From contig JAEZSE010000004.1 in NCBI GenBank assembly GCA_023421955.1, positions 62,001 through 126,000 on the forward strand: DNA of 64,000 bases, given 5' to 3'. Below the pieces are notes generated by a model. The model saw only the letters and a program-made list of their open reading frames with translations, did no database searches and was not told the origin of the DNA. The DNA comes from Bacillota bacterium. Its GTDB lineage: Bacteria > Bacillota > Clostridia > Christensenellales > UMGS416. Within the stretch, counting starts at the first letter, position 1. Every line of letters begins with the position of its first letter. Below are positions 1 to 8,826 of this stretch, one piece after another. The position numbers and the translations under genes were made by a program.

Positions 1-210
1 CTTCCTTAAGTCGGTGCGCTCAGCTCCGACGGCTAAGGGGGGATGCCGCCGCAGCGGCAGGCCTTAGCCTCCGGCTTTGCGTAGTGTCGGCGAAGCCGAT
101 ACAAGAGCAAAGCCGAGCATTGCGATACAATGCGATGAGGGGGGATTCGGGCCGGCGCGGAGCCCGGCCCCTACTGGGGGGATTGGGGCGAAGCCCCAAT
201 AAACAAAACA
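1..210. repeat. G-rich palindromic intergenic repeat elements
   Basis: No gene is visible here. The stretch is a patchwork of short palindromes: GGGCCGG...GCCCGGCCC near 150-172, and ATTGGGGC-GAA-GCCCCAAT at 182-200, each next to runs of GGGGGG. The style matches the block between parC and parE at 2735-2962, so I read both as members of a family of mobile or REP-like intergenic elements common in gut and anaerobic Firmicutes. The family assignment is from memory of such genomes, not from a search. Confidence 0.5.
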
Positions 211-241
211 ACCCCCTCTCCCAATGCTCTGGGAGAGGGGG
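202..241 (-). terminator. Terminator-like hairpin after parC
   Basis: A perfect 12-bp stem (212-223 with 230-241, six-base loop) is followed on the minus strand by a T-rich tail (TTGTTTTGTT). It begins 14 bases past the parC stop. It may be one of the local palindromic repeats used as a terminator. Confidence 0.6.
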
Positions 242-254
242 CATGGGGTGAGGG

Positions 255-2717
255 TTATAGCACCTTAACCGCCCTTGTAATCTCATCGTCCATCATCACA
301 AGCGTTACCATCTTACCGGTTGAACTGAGGCTTTCGATCGCAACAGCGGCGGTGTTCAACGTTGTTTCCATGCCGCTCTTCTGGCCGATCAGCAGGTCAA
401 ATGGCTGGTCAACCAGCAATGCCGCGTGGATGCGGCTGCCATTGGAGCCGTTCTTGGTGAAGCTGAACGCCTTTCCACCTTTGCCTGCCCTGCCCTGCAC
501 CGGGATATCGACAGCCAGTACACGTTTCACATAACCCTTGTCTGTCAACAGAATGAGCTCGCTGCCAGGGCTGGCCAGCGCTGCATTAACCACGGTGTCA
601 CCTGGGTTTAGCGTGATCGCCTTCACACCCTTGGCGGCCCGGCCCATGGGCTCCACTTCGGTAGCTTTGAAGGAAATGGCAAGCGCACCGGCTGTCACCA
701 CGACGCAACGCTGGTCTTTCTCCTCGGCAACCCACTCGGCATACAAGATGCGATCGTCTTCCTTCACACCACAGGCCTGAAGCTTGCGGTTGCGTGTTTC
801 GTATTCAGCCACGGCGGTCTTCTTGACCATGCCGCCCTCGGTGAAGAAATAGAAATATCCGGTATCCGGTAACTTCTCAGCGATCAGTATCCATACCAGC
901 TGCTCTCCCTTGCCATACCCGTGGATGATGGAGGAGAGGTGCTCGCCCCGGTCCTTCCACCGAGCCTCTGAAAGCTCACTCACAGAAAGCTGATACATAC
1001 TGCCCATATCCGTGAGGAAATACGCCCGCTGGGCAGTGGTGGCTGGCCTGGCGAACAGCACCACATCGTCGCCCACCAACCCGTCAGGTGGCGTGGCGCG
1101 GTTGCTGCGGCCATAGGCATTCACCTGCATGCGCTTTAAGTAGCCGTCCCGGGTGGCGATCACCATCGTGTCTTCCACGACGATGAAGTCTTCCGCCTTG
1201 AATTCCTTCACAGCCTCCGCCGCCACAATCACAGTGCGGCGGGCGTCGGCATAGTTCTTTTTGATCTCGTTGAGCTCGCCCTTGATCACTTCCATCAGCT
1301 TCTTTTGGGAAGCCAGGATGGACTTCAACTCCTTGATGAGCTTGCGTACCTCGCGGAGTTCCTCCTCCAGCTTGTGCACTTCCAGCGCCGTGAGGCGGGC
1401 CAGGCGCATGTCCAGTATCGCCTGAGCCTGCACGCCGGTGAGAGCAAAGGTATGCATCAGGTTGGTCTTGGCGTCTGGCACCGACTTGGATGTCTTGATG
1501 ATGCGGATCACTTCGTCGATGTTGGCGATGGCGATCAGCAGGCCTTCCAGGATGTGTTCCCGTTCCTCAGCCTTTTCCAGGTCATATTGCGTGCGCCGCG
1601 TCACCACGTCCTGCTGGTGGCGGATGAAATGGGCGTTGATCTGCTTGAGGTTCAGCAGCACCGGCTTGCCACCGGCGATGGCGACCATGTTGACGTTGTA
1701 GTTGATCTGCAAGTCGGAATACTTATATAGATACTCCAGGATCTTTTCGGGGTCAGCGTCTTTCTTAACCTCGATCACAGCCCGCATGCCGTTGCGATCA
1801 GACTCGTCGCGGATGTCATTGATTCCGCCGAGGATCCCCTTCTGCGCCTCTTGTAGCGCCAGGATCGCCTCCAGAAGCTTGGCCTTGTTCACCTGATAAG
1901 GCAGTTCGTGGATCACGATGGTCTGCTTGCCGCCGCTGGCTTTTTCGATCTCTGTCTTGGCCCGGACAACAATCTTGCCCTTGCCTGTCTCATAGGCCTG
2001 ACGGATCCCTTCGCCGCCCACGATCGTGCCGCCGGTCGGGAAATCCGGCCCCGGCAGCTTCTCCATCAGACCATCCAGCGTGATGTCGGGGTTGTCAATT
2101 TGAGCAACCACGGCATCGATGGCCTCGCCCAGGTTGTGGGTGGGGATGTTGGTAGCAAGGCCCACGGCAATGCCCAGCGCGCCGTTGACCAGCAGGTTCG
2201 GGAATCGGCCGGGCAGCATGTCCGGCTCCTTCATGGAATCATCAAAGTTCAGGGAGAACGACACGGTGTCCTTCTCAATATCTCGCAGAAGCTCCAGCGC
2301 CAGCGGCGTCATGCGCGCCTCGGTGTAGCGCATCGCTGCGGCAGGATCGCCGTCCACCGAGCCATAATTACCGTGGCCGTCCACCAGCAAGCCCCGCATG
2401 TTAAAGTCCTGCGCCATGCGCACCATCGCCTCATAGATGGACGAGTCACCATGGGGATGGTATTTACCCATCGTGTCGCCGACGATACGGGCGGACTTTC
2501 GGTGGGGCTTGTCCGGTGTGGTGCCCAACTCCATCATTGTGTAGAGGATGCGCCGCTGTACGGGCTTCAGGCCATCCTCCACCCGGGGCAAGGCGCGGTC
2601 CAGGATGACCGATTCGGCGTAGGGAATCATCGAGTTATGGATGACTTCCTCGAAGCCCTGCTCGATGATTTCTTCGCCACGTGAGGGCTCTTTGATATCG
2701 TCTTTTTTCTTTGGCAT
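255..2717 (-). CDS. parC: DNA topoisomerase IV subunit A
   Basis: Breakage-reunion subunit of a type IIA topoisomerase; with ParE it decatenates and relaxes DNA. About 820 residues. The N-terminal winged-helix/tower region carries the active-site tyrosine in AAAMRYTEARM (about residue 131), preceded by the conserved KSARIVGDTMGKYHPHGDSS stretch. A coiled-coil neck and a six-bladed C-terminal propeller follow. The first propeller blade lacks the QRRGGRG-type GyrA box (it reads YGRSNRATPPDG), which favours topo IV over gyrase; a looser QGRAGKGG occurs in a later blade. The reading frame is open to 2801, but ATG at 2717 has AGGAGG just upstream and is chosen. It lies downstream of parE, 273 bases away, with repeats in the gap. 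A second gyrase-like GyrA cannot be fully excluded. Confidence 0.85.
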   Translation of the reverse strand: MPKKKDDIKEPSRGEEIIEQGFEEVIHNSMIPYAESVILDRALPRVEDGLKPVQRRILYTMMELGTTPDKPHRKSARIVGDTMGKYHPHGDSSIYEAMVRMAQDFNMRGLLVDGHGNYGSVDGDPAAAMRYTEARMTPLALELLRDIEKDTVSFSLNFDDSMKEPDMLPGRFPNLLVNGALGIAVGLATNIPTHNLGEAIDAVVAQIDNPDITLDGLMEKLPGPDFPTGGTIVGGEGIRQAYETGKGKIVVRAKTEIEKASGGKQTIVIHELPYQVNKAKLLEAILALQEAQKGILGGINDIRDESDRNGMRAVIEVKKDADPEKILEYLYKYSDLQINYNVNMVAIAGGKPVLLNLKQINAHFIRHQQDVVTRRTQYDLEKAEEREHILEGLLIAIANIDEVIRIIKTSKSVPDAKTNLMHTFALTGVQAQAILDMRLARLTALEVHKLEEELREVRKLIKELKSILASQKKLMEVIKGELNEIKKNYADARRTVIVAAEAVKEFKAEDFIVVEDTMVIATRDGYLKRMQVNAYGRSNRATPPDGLVGDDVVLFARPATTAQRAYFLTDMGSMYQLSVSELSEARWKDRGEHLSSIIHGYGKGEQLVWILIAEKLPDTGYFYFFTEGGMVKKTAVAEYETRNRKLQACGVKEDDRILYAEWVAEEKDQRCVVVTAGALAISFKATEVEPMGRAAKGVKAITLNPGDTVVNAALASPGSELILLTDKGYVKRVLAVDIPVQGRAGKGGKAFSFTKNGSNGSRIHAALLVDQPFDLLIGQKSGMETTLNTAAVAIESLSSTGKMVTLVMMDDEITRAVKVL

Positions 2718-2734
2718 GCTGGACCTCCTACTGG

Positions 2735-2878
2735 AAATCCCCCCTGCCGCCTGTGGGCGGCATCCCCCCTTATCAAGGGCGGGTAGGGACTGTTTATTCA
2801 AACTAAGGTTCTTAATCTATACCCTCCCTTATGAAGGGGGGATGGCCCGGCAGGGCCAGGGGGGATTTGATCGGATGC
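2735..2878. repeat. Palindromic intergenic elements between parE and parC
   Basis: Two adjacent palindromic units: one around 2738-2790 (GGGGGGAT and GCCGCC arms) and one around 2821-2867 (CCCTCCCTT-ATG-AAGGGGGG followed by GGCCC-GGCA-GGGCC). They resemble the elements at 1-210. They sit in the parE-parC transcript and would fold strongly in RNA. Confidence 0.55.
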
Positions 2879-2962
2879 AACTCCCTCCGCAACTGTCAGT
2901 TGGAACGAGTACAACTTGCCTCCCTCTTGAGGGAGGTGTCGCCGAAGGCGACGGAGGGAGTT
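2879..2962. repeat. 84-bp palindromic MITE/REP-like element
   Basis: The element is bounded by 11-bp perfect terminal inverted repeats (AACTCCCTCCG and CGGAGGGAGTT). It contains two inner perfect hairpins: CCTCCCTC-TT-GAGGGAGG and GTCGCC-GAAG-GGCGAC. Non-coding, with no transposase. The design is that of a small non-autonomous palindromic element. Confidence 0.65.
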
Positions 2963-2990
2963 TCCAGAAATGTCAGCCTGATCTGTTGGA

Positions 2991-4952
2991 TTACACCAAC
3001 CTCGCGAAACTGTCTGCCTTATTGAAATACGCATGCTCGCTGATGTAGTCGCGGCGGGGCTCCACCTTGTCGCCCATCAGGATTGTGATCATCCGCTCGG
3101 CTTCGGCGGCGTCTTCCAAACCCACACGCACCAGCTTGCGGTTGTCGGGGTTCATCGTGGTCTCCCAAAGCTGTTCGGGATTCATCTCACCCAAGCCTTT
3201 GTAACGCTGCAGGTCATACCCCTTGCCGGCTTCCTCGATGACTTTACTCAATTCTTTGTCATCATAAGCATAAACCGTTTTGCCGCCTCGGCGGATGCGG
3301 TAAAGCGGCGGCTGGCCAATATAGAGGTGTCCGTCAGTGATCAAATCCTTCATATAGCGGTAGAAAAATGTGAGCAGGATTGCCCGGATGTGGGCGCCGT
3401 CATAGTCTGCATCTGACAGTATAATCACCTTGTGGTATTTGAGGTTTGTGATATCAAAGTCCTCGTCGATGCCGGTGCCCAGCGCAGTGATGATGCTGCG
3501 GTATTCCTCATTGGCCAGCACCTTGTCAAGGCGCGTGCGCTCGCAGTTCAATGGTTTGCCCCTGAGTGGCAGGATCGCCTGGAACCGCCGGTCACGGCCC
3601 TGCTTGGCCGACCCGCCAGCGCTGTCGCCCTCCACGATAAAGAGTTCATTTTCCTCCGGTCTCCTGCCGGTGCAGCTGCTCAGCTTGCCCACCAAAGGTG
3701 CGCCTTCCAAGCTGTTTTTCTTGCGAGCCAGGTCCTTGGCCTTTCGGGTGGCCTCGCGCACGCGGGCGGCGTGCATAGCCTTTTCCACAATTTTCTGGGC
3801 GGCCTCGGCGTTTTTCAGGTCACTCAAATAGATGGGCAGTTTCTCCCCTACCAGTGACTCCACAGCCTGGCGAGCTTCGGTGTTTCCCAGCTTGGTCTTG
3901 GTCTGACCCTCAAACTGCACGTTGTGCATTTTCATGGAGATCACAGCGGTCAGGCCTTCGCGGAAATCCTCCCCGGCCAAGGCGCTGTCTTTTTCCTTTT
4001 GTAGGTTGTTCTTCTTGATATAGTCGTTCATGACTTTTGTCAGTGCGGCGCGGAAGCCAGTTTCGTGCATGCCGCCCTCGCTGGTGGGGATATTGTTGAC
4101 ATAGCTGAACACGCTTTCGGTGTAGGAATCGGTGTATTGCATGGCGATGAGGATCTCCATGTCATTCACCCGGCCCTCAATAAGGATCGGCGGCTCATGA
4201 AGCACGCTCTTTTCGGCATTTAAATAGCGCACGAAGTCGGACACGCCTCCGTCGAAAAAGAACTCAGCACGGAAAGATGCCTCTTCTTCCTGCTCCATTC
4301 TTTCGTCTGTAAAGATGATCCGTATGCCGCGGTTCAGCAATGCGATTTCCTTGAGCCTGCGCTCCACAGTGTCCCGGTTGAACTTGGTAACCTCAAACAC
4401 CGCAGGGTCGGGCTTGAAGGTAACGCGACTACCCTTTTCAAAGGTCTTGCCAAGCTCCTGCAAGCCGCCTTTGGGCTTACCAGGCTCCACCTTTTTCTTG
4501 CTGGGGGAATAGATGCTCTCAAACTCCATCCGGTAGATGCGGCCTTCTTTATGGATCTCCACCTTCACCCATGAGGAAAGAGCGTTGACCACTGATGCGC
4601 CCACGCCATGCAGGCCGCCGGAGTAGTTATAGGCCCCGCTTTCAAACTTGCCGCCGGCATGCAGCTGCGTGTAGATCACCTGCACACCCGGCACCTTGAG
4701 CTTGGGGTGGATATCCACCGGCATGCCACGGCCATTGTCCGTCACGGTTGCGCTGCCATCGGTATGCAGCGACACAGTGATCTCGTCGGCATAGCCGCTT
4801 AACGCCTCGTCCACGGCGTTGTCCACGATTTCCCAGAGCATATGGTGAAGGCCGCGCACACCGGTGGTGCCGATGTACATGCCGGGGCGCATGCGCACGG
4901 CGTCCAGCCCTTCAAGAACTTTGATTGCACTGGCATCGTAACGTTCGGACAT
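2991..4952 (-). CDS. parE: DNA topoisomerase IV subunit B
   Basis: ATPase subunit partnering ParC. 653 residues, usual length for GyrB/ParE. The GHKL ATP-binding domain shows EIVDNAVDEALSG, DNGRGMPVD and GLHGVGASVVNAL. The TOPRIM domain shows EGDSAGGSAKQGRDRR (about residue 444) and the metal-binding SDADYDGAHIR (about 513). The C-terminus has the RYKGLGEM motif. The ATG at 4952 follows AAGGAGG with good spacing. It is first of a parE-parC pair on the minus strand. The pair being topo IV rather than gyrase rests mainly on the ParC partner; GyrB and ParE are hard to separate by eye. Confidence 0.85.
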   Translation of the reverse strand: MSERYDASAIKVLEGLDAVRMRPGMYIGTTGVRGLHHMLWEIVDNAVDEALSGYADEITVSLHTDGSATVTDNGRGMPVDIHPKLKVPGVQVIYTQLHAGGKFESGAYNYSGGLHGVGASVVNALSSWVKVEIHKEGRIYRMEFESIYSPSKKKVEPGKPKGGLQELGKTFEKGSRVTFKPDPAVFEVTKFNRDTVERRLKEIALLNRGIRIIFTDERMEQEEEASFRAEFFFDGGVSDFVRYLNAEKSVLHEPPILIEGRVNDMEILIAMQYTDSYTESVFSYVNNIPTSEGGMHETGFRAALTKVMNDYIKKNNLQKEKDSALAGEDFREGLTAVISMKMHNVQFEGQTKTKLGNTEARQAVESLVGEKLPIYLSDLKNAEAAQKIVEKAMHAARVREATRKAKDLARKKNSLEGAPLVGKLSSCTGRRPEENELFIVEGDSAGGSAKQGRDRRFQAILPLRGKPLNCERTRLDKVLANEEYRSIITALGTGIDEDFDITNLKYHKVIILSDADYDGAHIRAILLTFFYRYMKDLITDGHLYIGQPPLYRIRRGGKTVYAYDDKELSKVIEEAGKGYDLQRYKGLGEMNPEQLWETTMNPDNRKLVRVGLEDAAEAERMITILMGDKVEPRRDYISEHAYFNKADSFARLV

Positions 4953-5005
4953 CGGGTTCCTCCTTGGTGAATGGGGAAATTACAATATATGGTACCTGAC
5001 GATTA

Positions 5006-5033
5006 AGCATACCATAGTTTTACACTAAATCAA
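5006..5033 (-). promoter_or_regulatory. Candidate parE promoter
   Basis: TTGATT (-35, 5028-5033) and TATGCT (-10, 5006-5011) are separated by 16 bases on the minus strand, about 55 bases upstream of parE. Confidence 0.45.
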
Positions 5034-5137
5034 GTTTTTTTGGTGCAGAAGCATTATGATGGGTATGATTCTATGCCTGTTGAATCGCATCATGTAAAAT
5101 GTTAGGGCATGCAGCCATATACAACAATTCCAATGTC

Positions 5138-5146
5138 TGGTATAAT
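5138..5146 (+). promoter_or_regulatory. Extended -10 promoter of LRR lipoprotein gene
   Basis: TGGTATAAT is an extended -10 element (TGn-TATAAT), 80 bases upstream of the lipoprotein start. No clear -35 is seen. Confidence 0.45.
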
Positions 5147-5225
5147 GCTAGAAAGGTTGGCATTAATGGCAATTATCAAATGAATCGGTAACCTAATTAA
5201 CCCAAAATCGCATATGGAGGCTACC

Positions 5226-6461
5226 ATGAAAAGGAATTGTTCCGTGATAACATTTCTCCTAATCATCCTTACTATCTTTTCCGGCTGTACTGGTACCGGT
5301 TCACCAGTGATGAGTACGCTTCCCACGCCCAGCCTTGCAGAATCGCAGGCGGCATCTGCTACGCCGTCGCCAACCCCCTCCCCGCTGCCCACCCTGGCTC
5401 CTACGCTGACTCCTACGCCAATAGCTACGCTTGAGCCCACGCTTGAACCCTCTCTAGCGCCTGAACCGGAAGATCCCAAGCCTGAGACGGTGATGGCAAG
5501 CAGCTATGGAGATAAAACTGTGATAAAGTTCGCCGATGCCCAGGTGGAAGCGGCTGTTCGCAAGCTACTTGGCAAAGCGAAAGGGAAAATCACCGCTGCA
5601 GACATGCTTGACATCACGGAGTTCAAGTATGATGCAAACAATGATACGAGTTTAAAGAAAAAGATCAAAACATTGGACGACCTGCGTTATTGCGAAAATC
5701 TTGAAACTATAAACATATCAAACCAACCGTTGATCAAAAACATAAAGGGCCTGCAGAAATTGAAAAACCTCACATCCGTTACCTTGTTTTCCTGCGGCAT
5801 TTCCGATTTAAAGCCGCTGGCGGGCAAGCAGTTCCTGCGGTCGGTGTGGATCAGCGGCAATCCAGTGTCGGATGCCTCCCCCGTCCTCAGTCTACCGAAC
5901 CTTGAGGAATTCAACGCCTGGTGGGGAACCAACATCAGAGACATCTCCGCCCTTAAAAAGACACACAATCTGCTTTCGTTCTATTGCCAGAATAAGTTGA
6001 AAGATTACTCGCCTTTGCTCGGACATAAAGACATGATGGATATCAGTCTTCTTGGAATCACAAACAAGGACTTTGTTGCAATGCTTGGCAGCTTCAAATA
6101 CCTGAGGAACATCATACTGGAATCTTCGACCATTAAGGATTCCAGCCTGAAGCTGCTGAAGGGCTATAATCTCTACGGTTTGACGCTCAACAGATGCGGC
6201 ATCAAGGATATCTCTGCACTCTCTTGCCTTACCACCGTGCAGGATTTGCGGCTGACCGACAACAAAATCACGGATGTCAGCGCGCTTTCCGGGCTCACTC
6301 AGATCGGGTATTGCCTGGACCTTCGCAATAACAATATCAAAGACTTCAGGCCGCTTAAAGGTATGACGGTACTTCAGAGTCTCTGGGTCACTGGCAATCC
6401 CTACAAGGATGACAGAGTATTCAAAATACTAGAGGGATATGGCTGCAGTGTGACTAGATGA
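5226..6461 (+). CDS. Leucine-rich-repeat lipoprotein
   Basis: Predicted surface lipoprotein of 411 residues. The N-terminus MKRNCSVITFLLIILTIFSGC is a type II signal peptide with lipobox FSGC. A low-complexity linker rich in T, P, S and E follows (roughly residues 30-85). The body is an internalin-like LRR array (DISALKK..., LEEFNAWWG, DVSALSGL...CLDLRNNNIKDF, LQSLWVTGNP) of about 22-residue units. Such proteins bind proteins or glycans outside the cell; the ligand is unknown. An ATG at 5214 lies in frame, but GGAGG at 5216-5220 sits inside that extension and is correctly spaced for 5226. A truncated copy of its 5' end follows at 6492. Confidence 0.8.
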   Translation: MKRNCSVITFLLIILTIFSGCTGTGSPVMSTLPTPSLAESQAASATPSPTPSPLPTLAPTLTPTPIATLEPTLEPSLAPEPEDPKPETVMASSYGDKTVIKFADAQVEAAVRKLLGKAKGKITAADMLDITEFKYDANNDTSLKKKIKTLDDLRYCENLETINISNQPLIKNIKGLQKLKNLTSVTLFSCGISDLKPLAGKQFLRSVWISGNPVSDASPVLSLPNLEEFNAWWGTNIRDISALKKTHNLLSFYCQNKLKDYSPLLGHKDMMDISLLGITNKDFVAMLGSFKYLRNIILESSTIKDSSLKLLKGYNLYGLTLNRCGIKDISALSCLTTVQDLRLTDNKITDVSALSGLTQIGYCLDLRNNNIKDFRPLKGMTVLQSLWVTGNPYKDDRVFKILEGYGCSVTR

Positions 6462-6491
6462 CTGTAGCAATCATTATACTTGGAGGCTGAC

Positions 6492-6602
6492 ATGATGAGG
6501 AATTACGCCACGATAACATCCCTCGTTATCGTCCTTGCATTATTATCCGGCTGCACCGGTAGCGTCGCCAGCGCAGCGGTATCGGCTAAGGTCTACTCTT
6601 GA
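6492..6602 (+). pseudogene. Truncated copy of the lipoprotein gene start
   Basis: A 36-codon reading frame with its own GGAGG (from 6482) encodes MMRNYATITSLVIVLALL, lipobox LLSGC, then TGSVASAAVSAKVYS and a stop. It matches the signal peptide of the LRR lipoprotein at 5226 at many positions (RN..ITxLxIxLxxxSGCTG). It then stops where the linker would start. It looks like the 5' remnant of a tandem duplication; a tiny secreted lipopeptide is possible but less likely. Confidence 0.6.
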
Positions 6603-6647
6603 ATGCTCGCAGAGCTGCCAGCAAAACCAACCATACTTCAACAACAA

Positions 6648-6671
6648 GGGGCGCCGGCAGGCGCCCCTTTT
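6648..6671 (+). terminator. Rho-independent terminator
   Basis: Perfect 8-bp stem GGGGCGCC/GGCGCCCC (6648-6655, 6660-6667), loop GGCA, then TTTT. It would end transcription from the lipoprotein region. Confidence 0.75.
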
Positions 6672-6752
6672 GATCGATCGGAATTTGGGCAGGCTAAGTA
6701 ATCACGATCCTTATATGACCCCGCAATGCTTTTCGGTATCATTCAGCATCGG

Positions 6753-7178
6753 TTATCCATGACGAATCGTGAAAGAGCACACGACCTCCACATTCCCCTT
6801 AACCATCGCCCACACCGGGCAATACTTCTCCTCTGTGAGTTCGATGCAACGCTTCATGTCCGCATCGGTTGCATCCGGCGATATAAGCTCAAAGTGCATC
6901 TCCACCCGCTCAAAGATAGCGGGATGCTCTTCTCGCTTGTGCCCCTGGGCGCTGACGGTGAACGATACAACGGTCTTTCGCTTCTTCCGGAGCAGTGACA
7001 CAATTGTGCTGCCGCTGCAGGTCATCAGACTGATTAGTAGCAGCTCCGTTGGCAAATACCCCTGACCCGCTCCATATGGCGGCGCACTGTCAGTAAAAAC
7101 CGGAGTGTTGTCTCTTGTGGTGCTGGTAAACCTCAGTTTGTCATCAATTAGTGCCGCCTTGATTTCCGTGACCGCCAT
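6753..7178 (-). CDS. OsmC/Ohr-family peroxiredoxin-like protein
   Basis: 141 residues, typical of OsmC-like proteins, which reduce organic hydroperoxides in the cytosol through two cysteines. Both expected cysteines are present: one in LMTCSGSTIV (about residue 54) and one in EEKYCPVWAM (about 120). The N-terminal beta-sheet region GQGYLPTELLLISL precedes the helix bearing the first cysteine. The ATG at 7178 has GGGAGG upstream. It stands alone between the lipoprotein locus and the wall hydrolase. Substrate is unknown; the closest subgroup in memory is the YhfA-like OsmC group rather than Ohr. Confidence 0.8.
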   Translation of the reverse strand: MAVTEIKAALIDDKLRFTSTTRDNTPVFTDSAPPYGAGQGYLPTELLLISLMTCSGSTIVSLLRKKRKTVVSFTVSAQGHKREEHPAIFERVEMHFELISPDATDADMKRCIELTEEKYCPVWAMVKGNVEVVCSFTIRHG

Positions 7179-7312
7179 ATCACATTACCTCCCTGCCCTA
7201 TGATGCCAGCATGATTATATCACGAAGACCAGTATTCGTAGAAAAGAAGGCGCCCAGTGAACTGGACGCCCCACTCTCTTACTCCTGCAAAGCCCGATAC
7301 ATTGCTTATTGG

Positions 7313-8533
7313 CTACTTGAACACCCGCCTGCCCCAGGCGAAATCGCGTGCTTTTGTGATGCTGCCAACACGCACAACCGTGCCGGTATAGGGCGCGTGG
7401 ATGAAATTCCCGGCGCCAATATAGATACCGGCGTGGTGTGTGGCAGCGCCTCCCTTACGGAAAAACACCAAGTCGCCAGGCATCAGTTTTTTGCGGTCCG
7501 TGATCTTGATGCCATAGTTTGTCATACCCTGGTTTTTGGCTGAGCGGGGCAGCGATACGCCGAACTTTTTGTATACATAGCAGGTTAGGCCCGTGCAATC
7601 GAAGGTATTGGGGCCGTTACCGCCGTAAACATAGCGCTTGCCCAAATGCTTCTTCACCTCGGCTACAATGGCCTGACCCTTCTCCTGACCGGCGGCGCTC
7701 TGCCCCGGCGTGTCAGTGTATTTAGGCGTGGGTGTGGGCTTGGGTGCAGTGGGTTTGCGGCGGGCTTCCTTTTCCGTCTTCGCATTCTTGGCGAACACTG
7801 CCTTATAAGTGGTGCTGCCGCAAATACCATCCTGTTTGAGCCCATTCAGCTTCTGAAAATAGGTTACCGCTTTCTCAGTGAGCTGACCATACAAGTCGCT
7901 TACGGTGCCGATAAAATAGCCGAGGGCCTTCAGCCGCGTCTGCAGCTTTTTCACATTCTCGCCCTTCATGCCAGGGATCATGGTGCTGGAGTTATATTTG
8001 GTGTTAAGTGCAGTGCGGGTTTTATCTCCCACAATGCCGTCCGCCGTCATACCGGAGGCTTCCTGAAATGCCTTTACCGCCTTTTCAGTGATGGGGCCGT
8101 AATATCCGGTTATCTGCGACTCAGTGTATAAGCCGAGCTCCTTCAGGCGCCTCTGCACTTCCTTGACCTTGTCACCTTTCATGCCCAGGCAGAGGGAGTT
8201 GGGGTTCTTCAGCGTGGTAGCTTTGCTTTCCTTCAACTTCTTGATGGTATCTTCACCAGCAACGCCATCCACTTTTAAGCCGTTTTGCGCCTGGAATTTT
8301 CTCACGCCATTTTCGGTGACAGTGCCATAATAGCCGGTGATCTCGTCGAAATCATAACAGTCGTGTTTCTTCAGGAGCTGCTGCAGCTCCTTCACCGCTT
8401 GCCCTTCGTCACCGAGCCGCAGTGAGCTGTCAGCATACGCCTTGCCCTGCGGCAACTGGGCACTGCCCAGCATCAGCGCAAATGCTGTCGCCAATGCCAG
8501 TACAATTGCCACTCGTCTAGTTTTGAAAAGCAT
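7313..8533 (-). CDS. Secreted NlpC/P60 peptidoglycan hydrolase with three PG-binding domains
   Basis: Predicted gamma-D-glutamyl-diamino-acid endopeptidase acting on the cell wall, 406 residues. An N-terminal signal peptide (KTRRVAIVLALATAFALMLG) is followed by three PG_binding_1 repeats, each with GDxG/GMKGxxVKxLQxxLK and YGxxTExAVxxFQ motifs. A Thr/Pro/Lys linker (PTAPKPTPTPKYTDTP) leads to a C-terminal NlpC/P60 domain. The catalytic Cys lies in FDCTGLTCYVYKKFG and the His in THHAGIYIG. The frame is open to 8593, but AAGGAGG is ideally spaced for ATG at 8533, which also begins the signal peptide. Likely function: wall turnover or daughter-cell separation. Confidence 0.88.
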   Translation of the reverse strand: MLFKTRRVAIVLALATAFALMLGSAQLPQGKAYADSSLRLGDEGQAVKELQQLLKKHDCYDFDEITGYYGTVTENGVRKFQAQNGLKVDGVAGEDTIKKLKESKATTLKNPNSLCLGMKGDKVKEVQRRLKELGLYTESQITGYYGPITEKAVKAFQEASGMTADGIVGDKTRTALNTKYNSSTMIPGMKGENVKKLQTRLKALGYFIGTVSDLYGQLTEKAVTYFQKLNGLKQDGICGSTTYKAVFAKNAKTEKEARRKPTAPKPTPTPKYTDTPGQSAAGQEKGQAIVAEVKKHLGKRYVYGGNGPNTFDCTGLTCYVYKKFGVSLPRSAKNQGMTNYGIKITDRKKLMPGDLVFFRKGGAATHHAGIYIGAGNFIHAPYTGTVVRVGSITKARDFAWGRRVFK

Positions 8534-8591
8534 CCAACCACCTCCTTGGTATGGGTCCAGTGACGCCCACATTCCGTCTCTATGCAGGCTC

Positions 8592-8622
8592 ATAGTATAG
8601 CATATTGTTGAGATGTCAACAA
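8592..8622 (-). promoter_or_regulatory. Promoter with overlapping palindrome for the NlpC/P60 gene
   Basis: On the minus strand TTGACA (8614-8619) and TACTAT (8592-8597) lie 16 bases apart, about 60 bases upstream of the start. A perfect inverted repeat TTGTTGA-GATG-TCAACAA (8605-8622) covers the -35, a layout typical of a repressor operator. The regulator is not identified. Confidence 0.55.
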
Positions 8623-8775
8623 TTCTATGACTGTTCTTACAAATCGTGCCAGCCTTATTTGTATTTGTTGCTGACGGTTTCAGTATACCCGTGAATTATG
8701 AATAAACTGTTAAAAAACCTTGAAGCTTACAGATTTTCAACAAAAAAGGTATCGATATATTACCATGTTAGGTGT

Positions 8776-8803
8776 AAAAAAATGGCAAGTACGAATACTT
8801 GCC
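8776..8803 (-). terminator. Terminator of the cyclic glucan synthase gene
   Basis: Minus-strand stem GGCAAGTA/TACTTGCC (8-bp, tetraloop TTCG) followed by ATTTTTTT, 24 bases beyond the stop codon. The UUCG-type loop makes it a strong intrinsic terminator. Confidence 0.85.
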
Positions 8804-8826
8804 ACTTATAAACATTCACCCGTAAA

